64,000 bases of DNA from Nitratireductor sp. B36. Lineage in GTDB: Bacteria; Pseudomonadota; Alphaproteobacteria; Rhizobiales; Rhizobiaceae. The stretch covers positions 424,549 through 488,548 of the forward strand of contig NZ_JACKZY010000004.1 of the NCBI RefSeq assembly GCF_020833685.1, in the 5' to 3' direction. Both the position numbers and the translations under genes were made by a program. Position 1 is the first letter of the stretch; every line of letters starts with the position of its first letter. The notes under the pieces were generated by a model. That model was not told where the DNA came from. It ran no database searches and saw only the letters and a program-made list of their open reading frames with translations. This document shows, in pieces, positions 53,068 to 62,098 of this stretch.

Positions 53068-53859
53068 ATGGACAAGTCGCTCTTGCAACGCAAACCGCGC
53101 TGGACATGGCTCATTGCCTTCACGCTGCTTGGCACCGTCGCTGCAGTGGGGCTTTCCTTTTGTATCCACTATCTCCTGTTCTTCGGGGACGAGATCAATC
53201 CCTACCAGCGCAGTCTGGTTGCGGCGTTGGTGCTGCCTCTGTTCATTGCCGCACCTCTGCTTGCTTATATCGGTCTGGTGAGTGAACAGCTGCGGCGTGT
53301 AAAGCGAGAAAGGAACTTCGCTGCCGCTCATGACCCTTCGACTGAGGTTTTCAACGGCGACATGTTCACCACGCTGGTGGAGCGGCGTCGCGCTGCAACG
53401 GTGTCCGAAGCGGGCCGAACCTTCGGTGCGTTGTTGATTGTCGAAGCGGAGAATACGCGCGACATCAGCATAGAATACGGCTTCAGTTGCGGCGAGGAGT
53501 CGATGCGCCAGATCGCATCGGTGATCCGGGCCAATGTGCGGCGCAGCGATGTCGTCGGTCGCCTGAGTGGAAACGAATTCGGGGTGTTTTTGCCGGGCGC
53601 GACAGTGGAACAGGCGCGTGATGTCGGTGAGCGCATACGCAATGCCGTTGCAAAGGCCCCCTTTGTTGCGCAGGGGGAAACGGTCGAACTCGCACTTGAT
53701 ATTGGCGGGGTGATCTTCGAAGACCAGATAGAGTTTCGTGGCCTGATGAGGATTGCTTCGGAGCAGCTCGAGAAAGCGCGCCAGGGCGATGCCGGCGGCT
53801 TCCGGTTGAGCGCGCTCAATGCATTGGAAACGGAAGAGAACGGTCACAGTCACGAATAG
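53068..53859 (+). CDS. Membrane GGDEF-domain protein with degenerate active site and intact I-site
   Basis: 263 residues. Two N-terminal membrane helices (about 13-39 and 49-70) anchor a cytoplasmic GGDEF domain (about 80-250). The catalytic signature reads SGNEF (167-171) where active diguanylate cyclases have GG(D/E)EF; the metal-site acidic residue is replaced by Asn169. The usual HDxLTGLxNR-like segment is also altered (HDPSTEVFNG, 88-97). The inhibitory-site motif RxxD is kept as Arg158-Arg-Ser-Asp161 at the correct distance. The protein is therefore probably not a cyclase but may bind c-di-GMP. It lies upstream of the adhesin secretion genes, where c-di-GMP signalling is expected. Confidence 0.8.
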   Translation: MDKSLLQRKPRWTWLIAFTLLGTVAAVGLSFCIHYLLFFGDEINPYQRSLVAALVLPLFIAAPLLAYIGLVSEQLRRVKRERNFAAAHDPSTEVFNGDMFTTLVERRRAATVSEAGRTFGALLIVEAENTRDISIEYGFSCGEESMRQIASVIRANVRRSDVVGRLSGNEFGVFLPGATVEQARDVGERIRNAVAKAPFVAQGETVELALDIGGVIFEDQIEFRGLMRIASEQLEKARQGDAGGFRLSALNALETEENGHSHE

Positions 53860-54062
53860 TCCTGACTGAAGTGATCGTCTTCGCTTCCACTAGGCCAGCC
53901 GGTTGTTCCCGATGCACTGGACAGGCCGGTTATTTAGCCGCACAATGATCAAAGCAAGCAGCCCATATTGCCTGGGCTGGCCCCGGGCCGCCCAGTCCGA
54001 AATCCGGTCTGCTTTTGCAGCAGAGGCGGTGCGTTCGTGCGAAGGCCGCCCAAGGGGTGGCG

Positions 54063-54572
54063 ATGAAACTCAAATCGCTTATGGTGTGCGGATGCTTGTT
54101 TCTGCTTGCTACCGATTTCTTGCTGGCCAATGAGCGTGGCGCGAGGTTGTTCCAGGCGCCAATGCCGTTCGCGGCCGAAATGCACAAAGACATCGCAGCG
54201 CTTTATGGTTCGCGCGTCGGCGTTCTGAGACGTTATGCATGGGCGATGTCGGCCAAACGGCATGGTCTTGCAAAGGAGCGCATTGGCGAAGCCGACCGAT
54301 CTGGTTTCATTGGGACTTTTGGGGCGGCCGGGGTCTCGGCCTTCATAGGGCGCAATGAGGGGCATGTCCTGAGATTGGGGAACGATGCTCTGATCATCGC
54401 ACGAGGCAAGCCGTTGGAGAATCTTTATACGGAGATCAGTTGTGAAATCGCGGAACGGCCTGTCCTCGTTTGTGAGGATGGGCGTAGCAGATCTCTCTCG
54501 GCACCTGACGCAACCTCAATACGGATCGAGGGAGAGACGTTTGAAATGGCAAAAAACGATACTCTGGAATAA
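54063..54572 (+). CDS. Hypothetical exported protein
   Basis: A 169-residue protein with a signal-like N-terminus (MKLKSLMVCGCLFLLATDFL) and a soluble mixed region with no recognised domain. A Cys near residue 9-11 could suggest a lipoprotein, but no clear lipobox is seen. The ATG at 54063 follows AAGGGGTGG. Its end overlaps the probable start of the L,D-transpeptidase gene by about 30 bases, so the two may be co-translated and both act in the envelope. No family recognised. Confidence 0.6.
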   Translation: MKLKSLMVCGCLFLLATDFLLANERGARLFQAPMPFAAEMHKDIAALYGSRVGVLRRYAWAMSAKRHGLAKERIGEADRSGFIGTFGAAGVSAFIGRNEGHVLRLGNDALIIARGKPLENLYTEISCEIAERPVLVCEDGRSRSLSAPDATSIRIEGETFEMAKNDTLE

Positions 54573-55239
54573 CTTCCCTTCGCCAATCAGGGTGAAACGT
54601 GCGCCTCTCAGGACCCTGCGCAGGGCCGTACTGCAACTTGTCGCAAGTGCGTTGATTTTGGTGATTTCTTCGCTTCCGATGATCACGGCGGATGCGCAAA
54701 CCACCACCGTGCGCCAGTTCGATCCGGCAACCGGGACGTGGGTCAGGCGCGAGCGATCTCTGTCTTTCAAGGCGCCCTGGGCTGATGCCACGCTAAAGCC
54801 TTCGGTCGTGCCTTTCTCGGAAGATCTTCCCCCAGGCTCCATTGTAATAGAAACGGCCGAGCGGCGGTTGTATCACTTGCGCGGCGATGGAACGGCGGTG
54901 CGCTACGGGATCGGTGTGGGGCGCGAAGGATTTGCCTGGCGCGGCAGGGAGCGCATTACAAGAAAGGCTGAATGGCCGGAATGGCGTCCGCCAATCGAGA
55001 TGATCAGGCGTGAGGCGGCTAACGGCCGCATTCTCCCCTCTGTGATGAAGGGAGGGCCTGAAAACCCGCTTGGCGCGCGCGCCCTTTATCTCGGTTCTAC
55101 ACTGTTTCGCATTCACGGCACCGACGAGCCCTGGACAATTGGTCAGGCAGTTTCCTCAGGATGCATTCGAATGACGAACGAGGATGTTATAACACTTTAT
55201 AGCAATGTCAAAATAGGAACGCTGGTTATAGTGAGATAG
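54541..55239 (+). CDS. L,D-transpeptidase (YkuD domain)
   Basis: About 232 residues with an N-terminal membrane/signal segment (AVLQLVASALILVISSLPM). The YkuD domain follows, with IVIETAERRLYHL at its start and the catalytic motif HGTDEPWTIGQ...SSGCIRMTNED, where the Cys is the nucleophile and the His and Arg complete the site. L,D-transpeptidases cross-link peptidoglycan or attach proteins to it. The start is likely the TTG at 54541, preceded by GGGAGAGACG; a GTG at 54592 is an alternative. The neighbourhood suggests a role in the envelope beside the secretion locus. Confidence 0.88.
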   Translation: MKWQKTILWNNFPSPIRVKRAPLRTLRRAVLQLVASALILVISSLPMITADAQTTTVRQFDPATGTWVRRERSLSFKAPWADATLKPSVVPFSEDLPPGSIVIETAERRLYHLRGDGTAVRYGIGVGREGFAWRGRERITRKAEWPEWRPPIEMIRREAANGRILPSVMKGGPENPLGARALYLGSTLFRIHGTDEPWTIGQAVSSGCIRMTNEDVITLYSNVKIGTLVIVR

Positions 55240-55488
55240 GACAGCAAAACTGACAATATTTTATACATTTTATGGTTGAAATGCTTAATAGAATTCAGTT
55301 TTTGTTGCTTAATGGCAACATTTTCTCAAAATGAGTCGACTAAACTAATCCTAAAGAGGTATTGGTGTGGCGTATATAATAGCCAGCCAAGGGGAGTTAG
55401 CTTAGCATAAAATAATATTGAAGGTCTGGATTTTAATCTGGACAGGTCCGTTGGTTGTGCCTGTGGAGGCGCAAGCAAAGGGGGGGTG
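55240..55488. other. AT-rich promoter region before the secretion operon
   Basis: About 250 bases, markedly AT-rich compared with its neighbours. TGTTGC/GCAACA (55303-55308 and 55315-55320) followed by TTTT may terminate the transpeptidase transcript. TATATAAT-like sequence near 55371 could be a -10 element for the TolC gene. No open frame looks real. Confidence 0.5.
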
Positions 55489-56934
55489 ATGACACACAAA
55501 TCACGTGTACTGAGTATTCTCGCGGCTGCATTGATGGGCGGTGCGGTTCTGTTCCCCACCAGCGCGAACGCGCTTTCGGTGAAGGAAGCGATGGCGGTGG
55601 CACTCGAATCCAATCCTGAGATCGGTCAGGCGATCGAAAACCGCGAAGCAATCGAGTTTGAATTGCGCCAGGCCCGAGGGCTTTTCCTGCCAAGCGTCGA
55701 TCTTGAAGCATCCGTCGGTGCGCGCCGGCTCGACAACCCCTCAAGACGCGGCGTGGGTATTGAGGATGACCCGCTTTATCCGGCCGAAATTGGATTGTCG
55801 ATAACGCAGAAGCTGTTTGATGGTGGCGGGCGACGGGCCGAACTCGAGCGTCAGGCAGCGCGTGTGGACTCCGCTTCGTTCCGTGTTCTGGAGCGGTCCG
55901 AGACCATCGCCCTGCAGGTGGTGCGTGAGTATCTGGAATATTTGCTGCAGGTCGAAATCGTAAACGAAGCGCGGAAGAATGTGGGCTTTCATCAGTCGAT
56001 GCTGGGGGATATCGGGTCTCTGATTTCCGGCGGCGCTCTTACGGAAGCCGACAGGCAGCAGGCGCAGGAGCGTATGCTCTCCGCAAAAGCGCGGCAGAAG
56101 GAAGCCGAAGAAGAACTGGAGGCGGCGAAGATCCGCTTCTACAAGCTTGTCGGCAAACCGCTTACCAATCCATCCATGCCGGGCTCGGTGGCCTCCGCCC
56201 TGCCATCCTCCCTCGACAAGGCGATCGGCATCGCACGCGCCAACAATCCGCGCATCAAGGTTGCCAACGCCGATATCGACGCGGCCGACGCTCTGGTCGA
56301 TGCCGCCCGCTCCAACATGCTGCCCGAGATCAGCGCGGAAGGTCGCGCTCGTGCCGGTTACGATATAGACGGTGCCGATGGGCGCACCAATGATCTTCAG
56401 GCGCGCATCGTCGCCAAGTGGAACCTCTACCGCGGCGGCATCGACGTAGCCAACGAGCAGGAGCAGATCCGCCGTGCCAGCGAACAGCGTCTTGTGCTCC
56501 ACCAGGCTTATCGCGAGGTGGAGGAAGCGGTTCGTATTTCGTGGGATCGGCGCCAGCGCCAGATAGATCTGGCAGGCACACTACGTGCTCAGGCCCAGAC
56601 CAACGCGCAGCTTGTCAACTCTTATAGAGAGCAGTTGGTCGTCGGCCAGCGGTCTTTGCTTGATGTGCTTGGCGCGCAGAACACGCGGTTCAGCGTCAAC
56701 GTTCTGTCCAAGACAGCCCAGTACGCTGCGCGTTTTGCCGAGTATCGCATACTCGCCGCAACAGGGACGCTGCTCTCGACGATGAACCTGACGAGTGCCA
56801 AGCAGTCCGAGGCCTATGCGCGCGCGGAATTCAACGTGCCGGAGACGGCACCGACCGAAACCTACAAGAGGCTGCCTTCGCGACAGACGAACGATTTGCC
56901 GCTCGATCTTCTCGCTCCGATCCGGTCGCAATAG
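55489..56934 (+). CDS. TolC-family outer membrane protein of a type I secretion system
   Basis: About 481 residues. A signal peptide (LSILAAALMGGAVLFPTSANA) is followed by two repeats of the outer membrane efflux protein domain: LSVKEAMAVALESNPEIG at the start and LDKAIGIARANNPRIKVANA in the second half. The last part has the typical VGQRSLLDVLGAQNTRFSVN. It forms the outer membrane channel for the ABC exporter and HlyD adaptor that follow. The ATG at 55489 follows AAAGGGGGG; a GTG one codon earlier is in the same frame. Confidence 0.92.
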   Translation: MTHKSRVLSILAAALMGGAVLFPTSANALSVKEAMAVALESNPEIGQAIENREAIEFELRQARGLFLPSVDLEASVGARRLDNPSRRGVGIEDDPLYPAEIGLSITQKLFDGGGRRAELERQAARVDSASFRVLERSETIALQVVREYLEYLLQVEIVNEARKNVGFHQSMLGDIGSLISGGALTEADRQQAQERMLSAKARQKEAEEELEAAKIRFYKLVGKPLTNPSMPGSVASALPSSLDKAIGIARANNPRIKVANADIDAADALVDAARSNMLPEISAEGRARAGYDIDGADGRTNDLQARIVAKWNLYRGGIDVANEQEQIRRASEQRLVLHQAYREVEEAVRISWDRRQRQIDLAGTLRAQAQTNAQLVNSYREQLVVGQRSLLDVLGAQNTRFSVNVLSKTAQYAARFAEYRILAATGTLLSTMNLTSAKQSEAYARAEFNVPETAPTETYKRLPSRQTNDLPLDLLAPIRSQ

Positions 56935-56968
56935 CTGCCGGACAGGCAAGGTGGCATAGAGGAGGAAG

Positions 56969-59146
56969 GTGGAACAGCTCCGCAATAATCCCGTGGCCGG
57001 CACGCCGCTTCAGGCAGGCAGTTTCAGGTTTGCCTTTCGGGAGATTGCGCAGTTTTTGGCCCGTCCGAGCTCGGAGACGGTACTGTTTTCGGACACACCT
57101 TTCGATGAAGACAACCCATCCCTTGAGGACATAGAGCGCCTTTCCGCGCGCATCGGGCTCGAGGTGGAGCAGCACAGCCGGCGTGAACTCGCCGGTGGCG
57201 CGCTCGATCTGCCCGTGCTCGTCGTTTTCGGAGACGGCACGGCACAGGCGCTCCTCGAGCCGTTGCCCAACGATCACCTGCGCACCACGCTTCTCCCCGA
57301 TCCTGTCGCGGAAGAAGGCATTGCGCTGAAGGACGTTCTCTCCAGAAACATCCGGTTGATCCTTTCTTTCAGTGTCATCTATCTGAACCAGTCGGAAAGC
57401 ACGGACTCGACCCAGGCAAAGCAGATCGAAAAACGCCACTGGCTCACGACCACGCTTGCGCCGTTCTGGAAATCCTATGCCCAGGTCGCCATAGCAGCTC
57501 TCTTCGTCAATCTGCTTGCGCTGGCCTCGCCTCTGTTCGTCATGAATGTCTATGACCGGGTGCTGCCCAATCAGGCGACAGCCACGCTCTGGGTTCTGGC
57601 GCTGGGCGTCGCAGGCGCGATCCTCTTCGACCTGCTTCTGAAAAGCGTGCGCGCGGCACTGATCGACTATGCCGGCCGCAAGGCCGACCTCAAACTGTCC
57701 TACCTTCTGTTCGAGAAGGTGCTGCATGCCACCATGGCCTCTCGCCCGATGTCGACGGGCGAATATGCCAATCGGGTCACTCAGTATGAGTTCGTGCGCG
57801 AATTCTTTACCTCGAACACGATCAGCACACTGATCGACAGCGTCTTCGTCTTCGTGTTCATTGCCGTCATCTACAGTGTTGCCGGCTGGCTCGCGGTCAT
57901 TCCCGCGGCGGCATTCGCGCTTGCCCTGATCATCGGTTTGATTGCCCAGTCCCGGATTGGCCGGCGTGTGGCAGCCGCCAACAATGAAGCCGCGCAACGC
58001 CAGTCGCTGCTGGTGGAAACGATCTCCACCATCGAAACCGTGAAATCCCTCCGCGCCGAACGCACTTTGCTGCGCCGCTGGAGCGAACTGGCCAAGAACG
58101 CGTCGCGTACCGCGGAGGGCATCAAGCAGTTGTCCGCATGGGCAGCGAACATGACGCAGTTCGTTCAGCAGCTTGTGACGGTCGCCCTGGTGGTTGCCGG
58201 CGCCTATGAATTCTCTGAAGGCAATATTTCCACCGGTGCAATCATCGCCACGGTCATGCTGTCGGGCCGAGCTGTGGCTCCGCTTGGTCAGATCGCCATG
58301 ACGCTTTCGCGCATGCGTCAGGCGCTTCTGTCCCTGCGCATTCTCAACGCGATCATGGAACAGCCGGAGGATCGGCCGGAGAGTGCGGGGTTCGTCAATC
58401 GCGAGATCCGCTCCGGTGACGTTGACTTTCGCAATGTGGGGTTCACCTATCCCGAGGCAGCAAGCCCGGCGCTGGTGGATTTCAATCTCTCGGTCAAGGG
58501 CGGGGAACGCGTCGGCATAATCGGCCGCATCGGGTCGGGCAAGACCACCGTTGGCCGGCTTCTGGCCGGCCTCTATCCACCCTCCAGCGGTAACCTGCTC
58601 CTGGATGGCGTGGACATCCGTCAATATCATCCTTCCGTCGTGCGTTCCGCCGTCGTTTTCACCTCGCAGAGCGCAGACCTCTTTTCGGGTTCGGTGAAGG
58701 AAAACCTCCTGATGGCGAAGCCGGGCGCAACGGACGATGAGCTGGTTGCCGCAGCGGAAGCGGCTGGCGTCGATGCTTTCGTTGCCCGCCATCCGAGAGG
58801 ATACGACATGCCGGTGGGCGAGCGTGGCAGCCAGCTCTCAGGCGGACAGAGACAGGCAGTCGCCATCGCTCGTGTTCTGCTCAGCGATCCACGGGTCGTG
58901 TTCATGGATGAGCCGTCGGGAGCCATGGATCTGGCGAGTGAGCGCGAACTCATCGCCCGGATGAAAACGGCCTTCCGCGAAGACGTGACGCTGATCATCT
59001 CCACCCATCGGCACAGCATGCTGCAGCTTGTCGACCGGTTGGTGGTGATCGATCAGGGGCGCGTCATCGCCGACGGGCCCAAGGAGAGGGTGATCGAGGA
59101 ATTGCAGAAGAACGCCGGGAGCGGGCGTTCGGGAAGGAAACAATAG
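56969..59146 (+). CDS. Type I secretion ABC transporter (permease/ATPase) with C39-like domain
   Basis: 725 residues. The N-terminal part (about 1-140) resembles a C39 peptidase-like domain; no catalytic Cys is evident, so it is probably a substrate-docking domain, as in RTX adhesin exporters. Six membrane helices lie between about 165 and 440. The ATPase has Walker A GRIGSGKTT (about 519), signature LSGGQRQ (about 623) and Walker B VVFMDEPSG (about 641). The start is a GTG directly behind GGAGGAAG. The neighbours are TolC and HlyD genes, and the likely cargo is the giant adhesin beginning at 62440. Confidence 0.93.
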   Translation: MEQLRNNPVAGTPLQAGSFRFAFREIAQFLARPSSETVLFSDTPFDEDNPSLEDIERLSARIGLEVEQHSRRELAGGALDLPVLVVFGDGTAQALLEPLPNDHLRTTLLPDPVAEEGIALKDVLSRNIRLILSFSVIYLNQSESTDSTQAKQIEKRHWLTTTLAPFWKSYAQVAIAALFVNLLALASPLFVMNVYDRVLPNQATATLWVLALGVAGAILFDLLLKSVRAALIDYAGRKADLKLSYLLFEKVLHATMASRPMSTGEYANRVTQYEFVREFFTSNTISTLIDSVFVFVFIAVIYSVAGWLAVIPAAAFALALIIGLIAQSRIGRRVAAANNEAAQRQSLLVETISTIETVKSLRAERTLLRRWSELAKNASRTAEGIKQLSAWAANMTQFVQQLVTVALVVAGAYEFSEGNISTGAIIATVMLSGRAVAPLGQIAMTLSRMRQALLSLRILNAIMEQPEDRPESAGFVNREIRSGDVDFRNVGFTYPEAASPALVDFNLSVKGGERVGIIGRIGSGKTTVGRLLAGLYPPSSGNLLLDGVDIRQYHPSVVRSAVVFTSQSADLFSGSVKENLLMAKPGATDDELVAAAEAAGVDAFVARHPRGYDMPVGERGSQLSGGQRQAVAIARVLLSDPRVVFMDEPSGAMDLASERELIARMKTAFREDVTLIISTHRHSMLQLVDRLVVIDQGRVIADGPKERVIEELQKNAGSGRSGRKQ

Positions 59147-59199
59147 GCCTCTTGCTGCTCTTCCATCGGGCGCTCAGGCAAGAAGAAAGGCGGATTGCA

Positions 59200-60477
59200 A
59201 TGGACCGTCCTCCACTGGCTGCACGATTGGGGCTGGTCGTGATCGCAGCCCTGATGATGACCTTCATAGGCTGGGCATCGATTGCCGAGGTGCAGGAGAT
59301 CGCCCGTGGCGAAGGCAAGATCATACCGGTCTCGAAAACCCAGATCGTTCAATCGAGCGAGGCTGGTATCGTTCAGGAAATCGCTGTGACGATTGGGCAG
59401 GCCGTAAGCAAAGGCGATCTGATCCTGCAACTCGATGACACGGCGACGGCGTCATCACTTGGGGAAGCGGCTGCACGTGCACGCGCCTTGCGCGCGCAGG
59501 TCACACGGCTTGAACTGGAGGAAAAAGGCGAGCTCGAAGGGGAATATGTCTGTCCGGCAGAGCTGCAGGAGGTTGCGCCAGACATCTGCCAGAATGAGGC
59601 GAGGCTTCTGAAGGCCCGTGCGGACACTATCAGGAACAAACGCTCTGTTCTGATCGAGCGACGCCTTCAGCGGTTGAATGAGCTCGACGAAGCGCGCGCC
59701 AACATCACGCGGCTGGAAGAGAACCTGGAGCTGTCGCAGCGCGAAGCCGATCTTTTGGCGCCCATGGTCAAGCGCAAGCTGGTCGCGCAGACGGAATTGT
59801 TGCGCGTCCAGAAGGAACTCGCCGAAACCCGTGGCCAGCTCGAATCCACCCGCGAGGCCGTCGAGCGCATCGAGGCCTCCATAAACGAGGCAACGCTGCA
59901 GATCGATGAGCTTGCCCTGCAGATGCAGCAGGAGGCGCTGGCCGAGAAAACGCAGGCGCTGGCGGAGCTCTCCGTCATCGAAGAGACCATTCGCGGTGCG
60001 AGTGACCGGGTGGCACGCACGGATATCCGTTCTCCCGTGGACGGCATTATCAACACCCTGGAGGTGAACACGATTGGCGCCTATGTGGAGCCAGGTACAG
60101 TCGTGGCCGGCGTGGTACCGACGTCCGACACATTGCTGGTGGAAGCACGAATTTCACCCCGCGATGTCGCCTTTGTCAGGCCCGGGCAGCCCGCGCTCAT
60201 CAAGGTAACCGCGTATGATTTCTCGATCTATGGCGGGCTCGAAGGTGAGGTATCGAATGTGTCCGCCGACAGTCTTGTGGATCAAAACACCGGCGAAACC
60301 TACTATCAAGTGCGGGTCAGAACCGATCAGGCCGAACTGATCCGGGACGGCAAAAGCCATGCGATCTTTCCCGGCATGGTGGCCACCGCCGACATTATGA
60401 CCGGCAAGAAGACCATACTCGCCTACCTCATGAAGCCGATCAACAAGGCGCGCAATGAAGCGCTTCGCGAGCGGTGA
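59200..60477 (+). CDS. HlyD-family type I secretion adaptor
   Basis: About 425 residues. One N-terminal membrane helix (LGLVVIAALMMTFIGWAS) is followed by a biotinyl-lipoyl-like half (IAEVQEIARGEGKIIPVSKT), a long coiled coil (about 85-260) and a C-terminal beta domain with TDIRSPVDGIINTLEV and AIFPGMVATADIMTGKKT. It bridges the inner-membrane ABC exporter and the TolC channel. I prefer the ATG at 59200 (AAAGGCGG upstream); a TTG at 59152 would add 16 residues. Length and order in the operon are normal. Confidence 0.92.
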   Translation: MDRPPLAARLGLVVIAALMMTFIGWASIAEVQEIARGEGKIIPVSKTQIVQSSEAGIVQEIAVTIGQAVSKGDLILQLDDTATASSLGEAAARARALRAQVTRLELEEKGELEGEYVCPAELQEVAPDICQNEARLLKARADTIRNKRSVLIERRLQRLNELDEARANITRLEENLELSQREADLLAPMVKRKLVAQTELLRVQKELAETRGQLESTREAVERIEASINEATLQIDELALQMQQEALAEKTQALAELSVIEETIRGASDRVARTDIRSPVDGIINTLEVNTIGAYVEPGTVVAGVVPTSDTLLVEARISPRDVAFVRPGQPALIKVTAYDFSIYGGLEGEVSNVSADSLVDQNTGETYYQVRVRTDQAELIRDGKSHAIFPGMVATADIMTGKKTILAYLMKPINKARNEALRER

Positions 60478-60483
60478 GCAACC

Positions 60484-61098
60484 ATGATGAAACCTGCTGA
60501 AATCCCGAGAGATGAGGATTGGGCCTTCCAGCCCAGGTTCCGTGTGCTCCGCGTCGGTAGCGTTCGACGGGGCATTCGCCTCGAAGAGATTTTCTGGACG
60601 GTGCTGCAAAAGATCGCCGATGCACGCGATTGTTCTGTGGGCGACGTTATCCTGGCTTGCGAAAGCCGGTTGGAAAAGGGAGCGAACCTGTCCTCGGCTT
60701 TGCGGGTCGAGGCGGTAACCTATCTGCAGCAGGAGCTGGAAGCCGCCCTTAGCAAGACCGGTCGACAGGCGGTGCGCAATCAGGTCATGGCGAGCCCCTC
60801 ACCATGTTTTGCACTGACCGGTGACAAACAATTGATGGCCTACAATCCGGCATTCATCGGTTTCGTCCAGTCCCGCCTGTCAAGTTTGGCTTCCGACGCC
60901 ACGGGACAGGGCGTTCGACTGTCGCTGGATATCCAGTTTTCAGACTTGATCGAAAAACTCAGGATCGAGGGCAGCGGGCCGGCGACGGTCGGCTTCGTGA
61001 TCGGCGTCGAGCGTCAGTTGATCCGCGGTCGCCTCAATGCAATTCTCGCCCCGCTGATTGATCGGGAGGCGATCATCGGATTCATTTTGCCCAATTGA
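60484..61098 (+). CDS. Ribbon-helix-helix protein with PAS-like C-terminal domain
   Basis: 204 residues. Residues about 20-90 match the ribbon-helix-helix family used as DNA-binding regulators in alphaproteobacteria (VRRGIRLEEIFWTVLQKIAD, NLSSALRVEAVTYLQQEL). The C-terminal part (about 100-204) has a PAS-like pattern: CFALTGDKQLMAYNPAFIGF near its start and IRGRLNAILAPLIDREAIIG near its end. The gene begins seven bases after hlyD and ends the secretion operon, convergent with lapG. It may sense a small ligand and regulate the secretion and adhesin genes. The fusion is inferred from motifs only. Confidence 0.7.
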   Translation: MMKPAEIPRDEDWAFQPRFRVLRVGSVRRGIRLEEIFWTVLQKIADARDCSVGDVILACESRLEKGANLSSALRVEAVTYLQQELEAALSKTGRQAVRNQVMASPSPCFALTGDKQLMAYNPAFIGFVQSRLSSLASDATGQGVRLSLDIQFSDLIEKLRIEGSGPATVGFVIGVERQLIRGRLNAILAPLIDREAIIGFILPN

Positions 61099-61114
61099 GA
61101 AACATGGACATCCG

Positions 61115-62098
61115 TCAGTTCGCGGTGGTGCGTTGATTGGCTATTCCGTGTCCGGAAGCGGCTTTGAAGCCTTCTCCAGGTGCCACATCGCGCGGCAAAG
61201 GGGCAAGCGCTGCCACCATGGAATCATCGCGCTCCTTGCCGTGGATCCAGGAGCGTTGGCCGCTGAGCGAATAGAGAGGCAGATAGTTCGGGAGTGCGGT
61301 GTCTTTCATCACCCGATCATGCAGATTGTCGAGAATATAGTGTCCCTTGGTCGTGGAAACGGCCAATACCGCGTGAAACAGGGAACGGCTCTGGTCCTGA
61401 AGCACAACCACCGACATGCTTGTCAGGGGAACCCCGGCCGCATTGAGGGCAGCCATCTTGAGTATTGCATAATCCTCGCAATCTCCCCGGCCGCGGTTGA
61501 TGATCTGCATCGGCGTTGCCCATACATCCAACCGGCGATAATTGGCGCGGTCCGACATATAGGTGACAGAACGATTGACCGCTCGATTGATCGCGTCCAG
61601 CTTCTGTAGAAACGGCTTGGCTTTGATCTCCTGAACCAGGTGCGAAAGTGCGATCCCGCGTGGTGCGCAATCGCGGTCATCTGTGCATTTGGCGAATTCC
61701 GCCCGTTCGATTGACGGGTAAACGCGCTGCCAGCTTGCGGCTGACGGGAGAGCCTTGAAAGGGATGGCCACTGACCCGAACACGCCTGTTGCAGAAGCAG
61801 GGTTCTTGAGCTTTTTGCGTCGCATCTCCATTGTGGAGGAGGCTGTAGCATCAATTTTTCCCGCCGGAAGCTCGCCGACAGCCGCATTCCACCGAAGTTT
61901 TAACCGGGCAAGGCTATCGCCGGCCGCCGCAATGGCGGTTGAAGCCGTAGGAAAGTTCACGCTGGATGTGGTAAAATAGGAGGTGAGCGTTGTTGCAATA
62001 TGTCCTGCAACAGTCGGCTGGGGCGTTGCTGTCAGTAGCAGTGCGGACAATAGAAATGACGCACCCCACCGAGTATGTATATTTTTTATTAAATGCAT
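61115..62098 (-). CDS. lapG: LapG-type periplasmic cysteine protease (bacterial transglutaminase-like)
   Basis: A 327-residue exported protein. The N-terminus is a signal peptide (FLLSALLLTATPQPTVAG). The catalytic triad is Cys207 in RGRGDCEDYAILK, His242 in SLFHAVLAV and Asp257 in YILDNLH. Asp206 and Glu208 flank the Cys in the way that LapG uses for calcium binding. LapG cuts the N-terminus of large surface adhesins after a di-alanine, releasing them; in known systems c-di-GMP-bound LapD holds LapG inactive. A LapD gene is not in this window. The gene is divergent from the adhesin it probably cleaves. Confidence 0.92.
   Translation of the reverse strand: MHLIKNIHTRWGASFLLSALLLTATPQPTVAGHIATTLTSYFTTSSVNFPTASTAIAAAGDSLARLKLRWNAAVGELPAGKIDATASSTMEMRRKKLKNPASATGVFGSVAIPFKALPSAASWQRVYPSIERAEFAKCTDDRDCAPRGIALSHLVQEIKAKPFLQKLDAINRAVNRSVTYMSDRANYRRLDVWATPMQIINRGRGDCEDYAILKMAALNAAGVPLTSMSVVVLQDQSRSLFHAVLAVSTTKGHYILDNLHDRVMKDTALPNYLPLYSLSGQRSWIHGKERDDSMVAALAPLPRDVAPGEGFKAASGHGIANQRTTAN

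Noticed and set aside
56831..58792. Long open frame on the minus strand (653 codons)
   Set aside because: It overlaps the end of the TolC gene and most of the type I ABC exporter, both with strong motifs. The translation is low-complexity in charged residues and has no recognisable domain.
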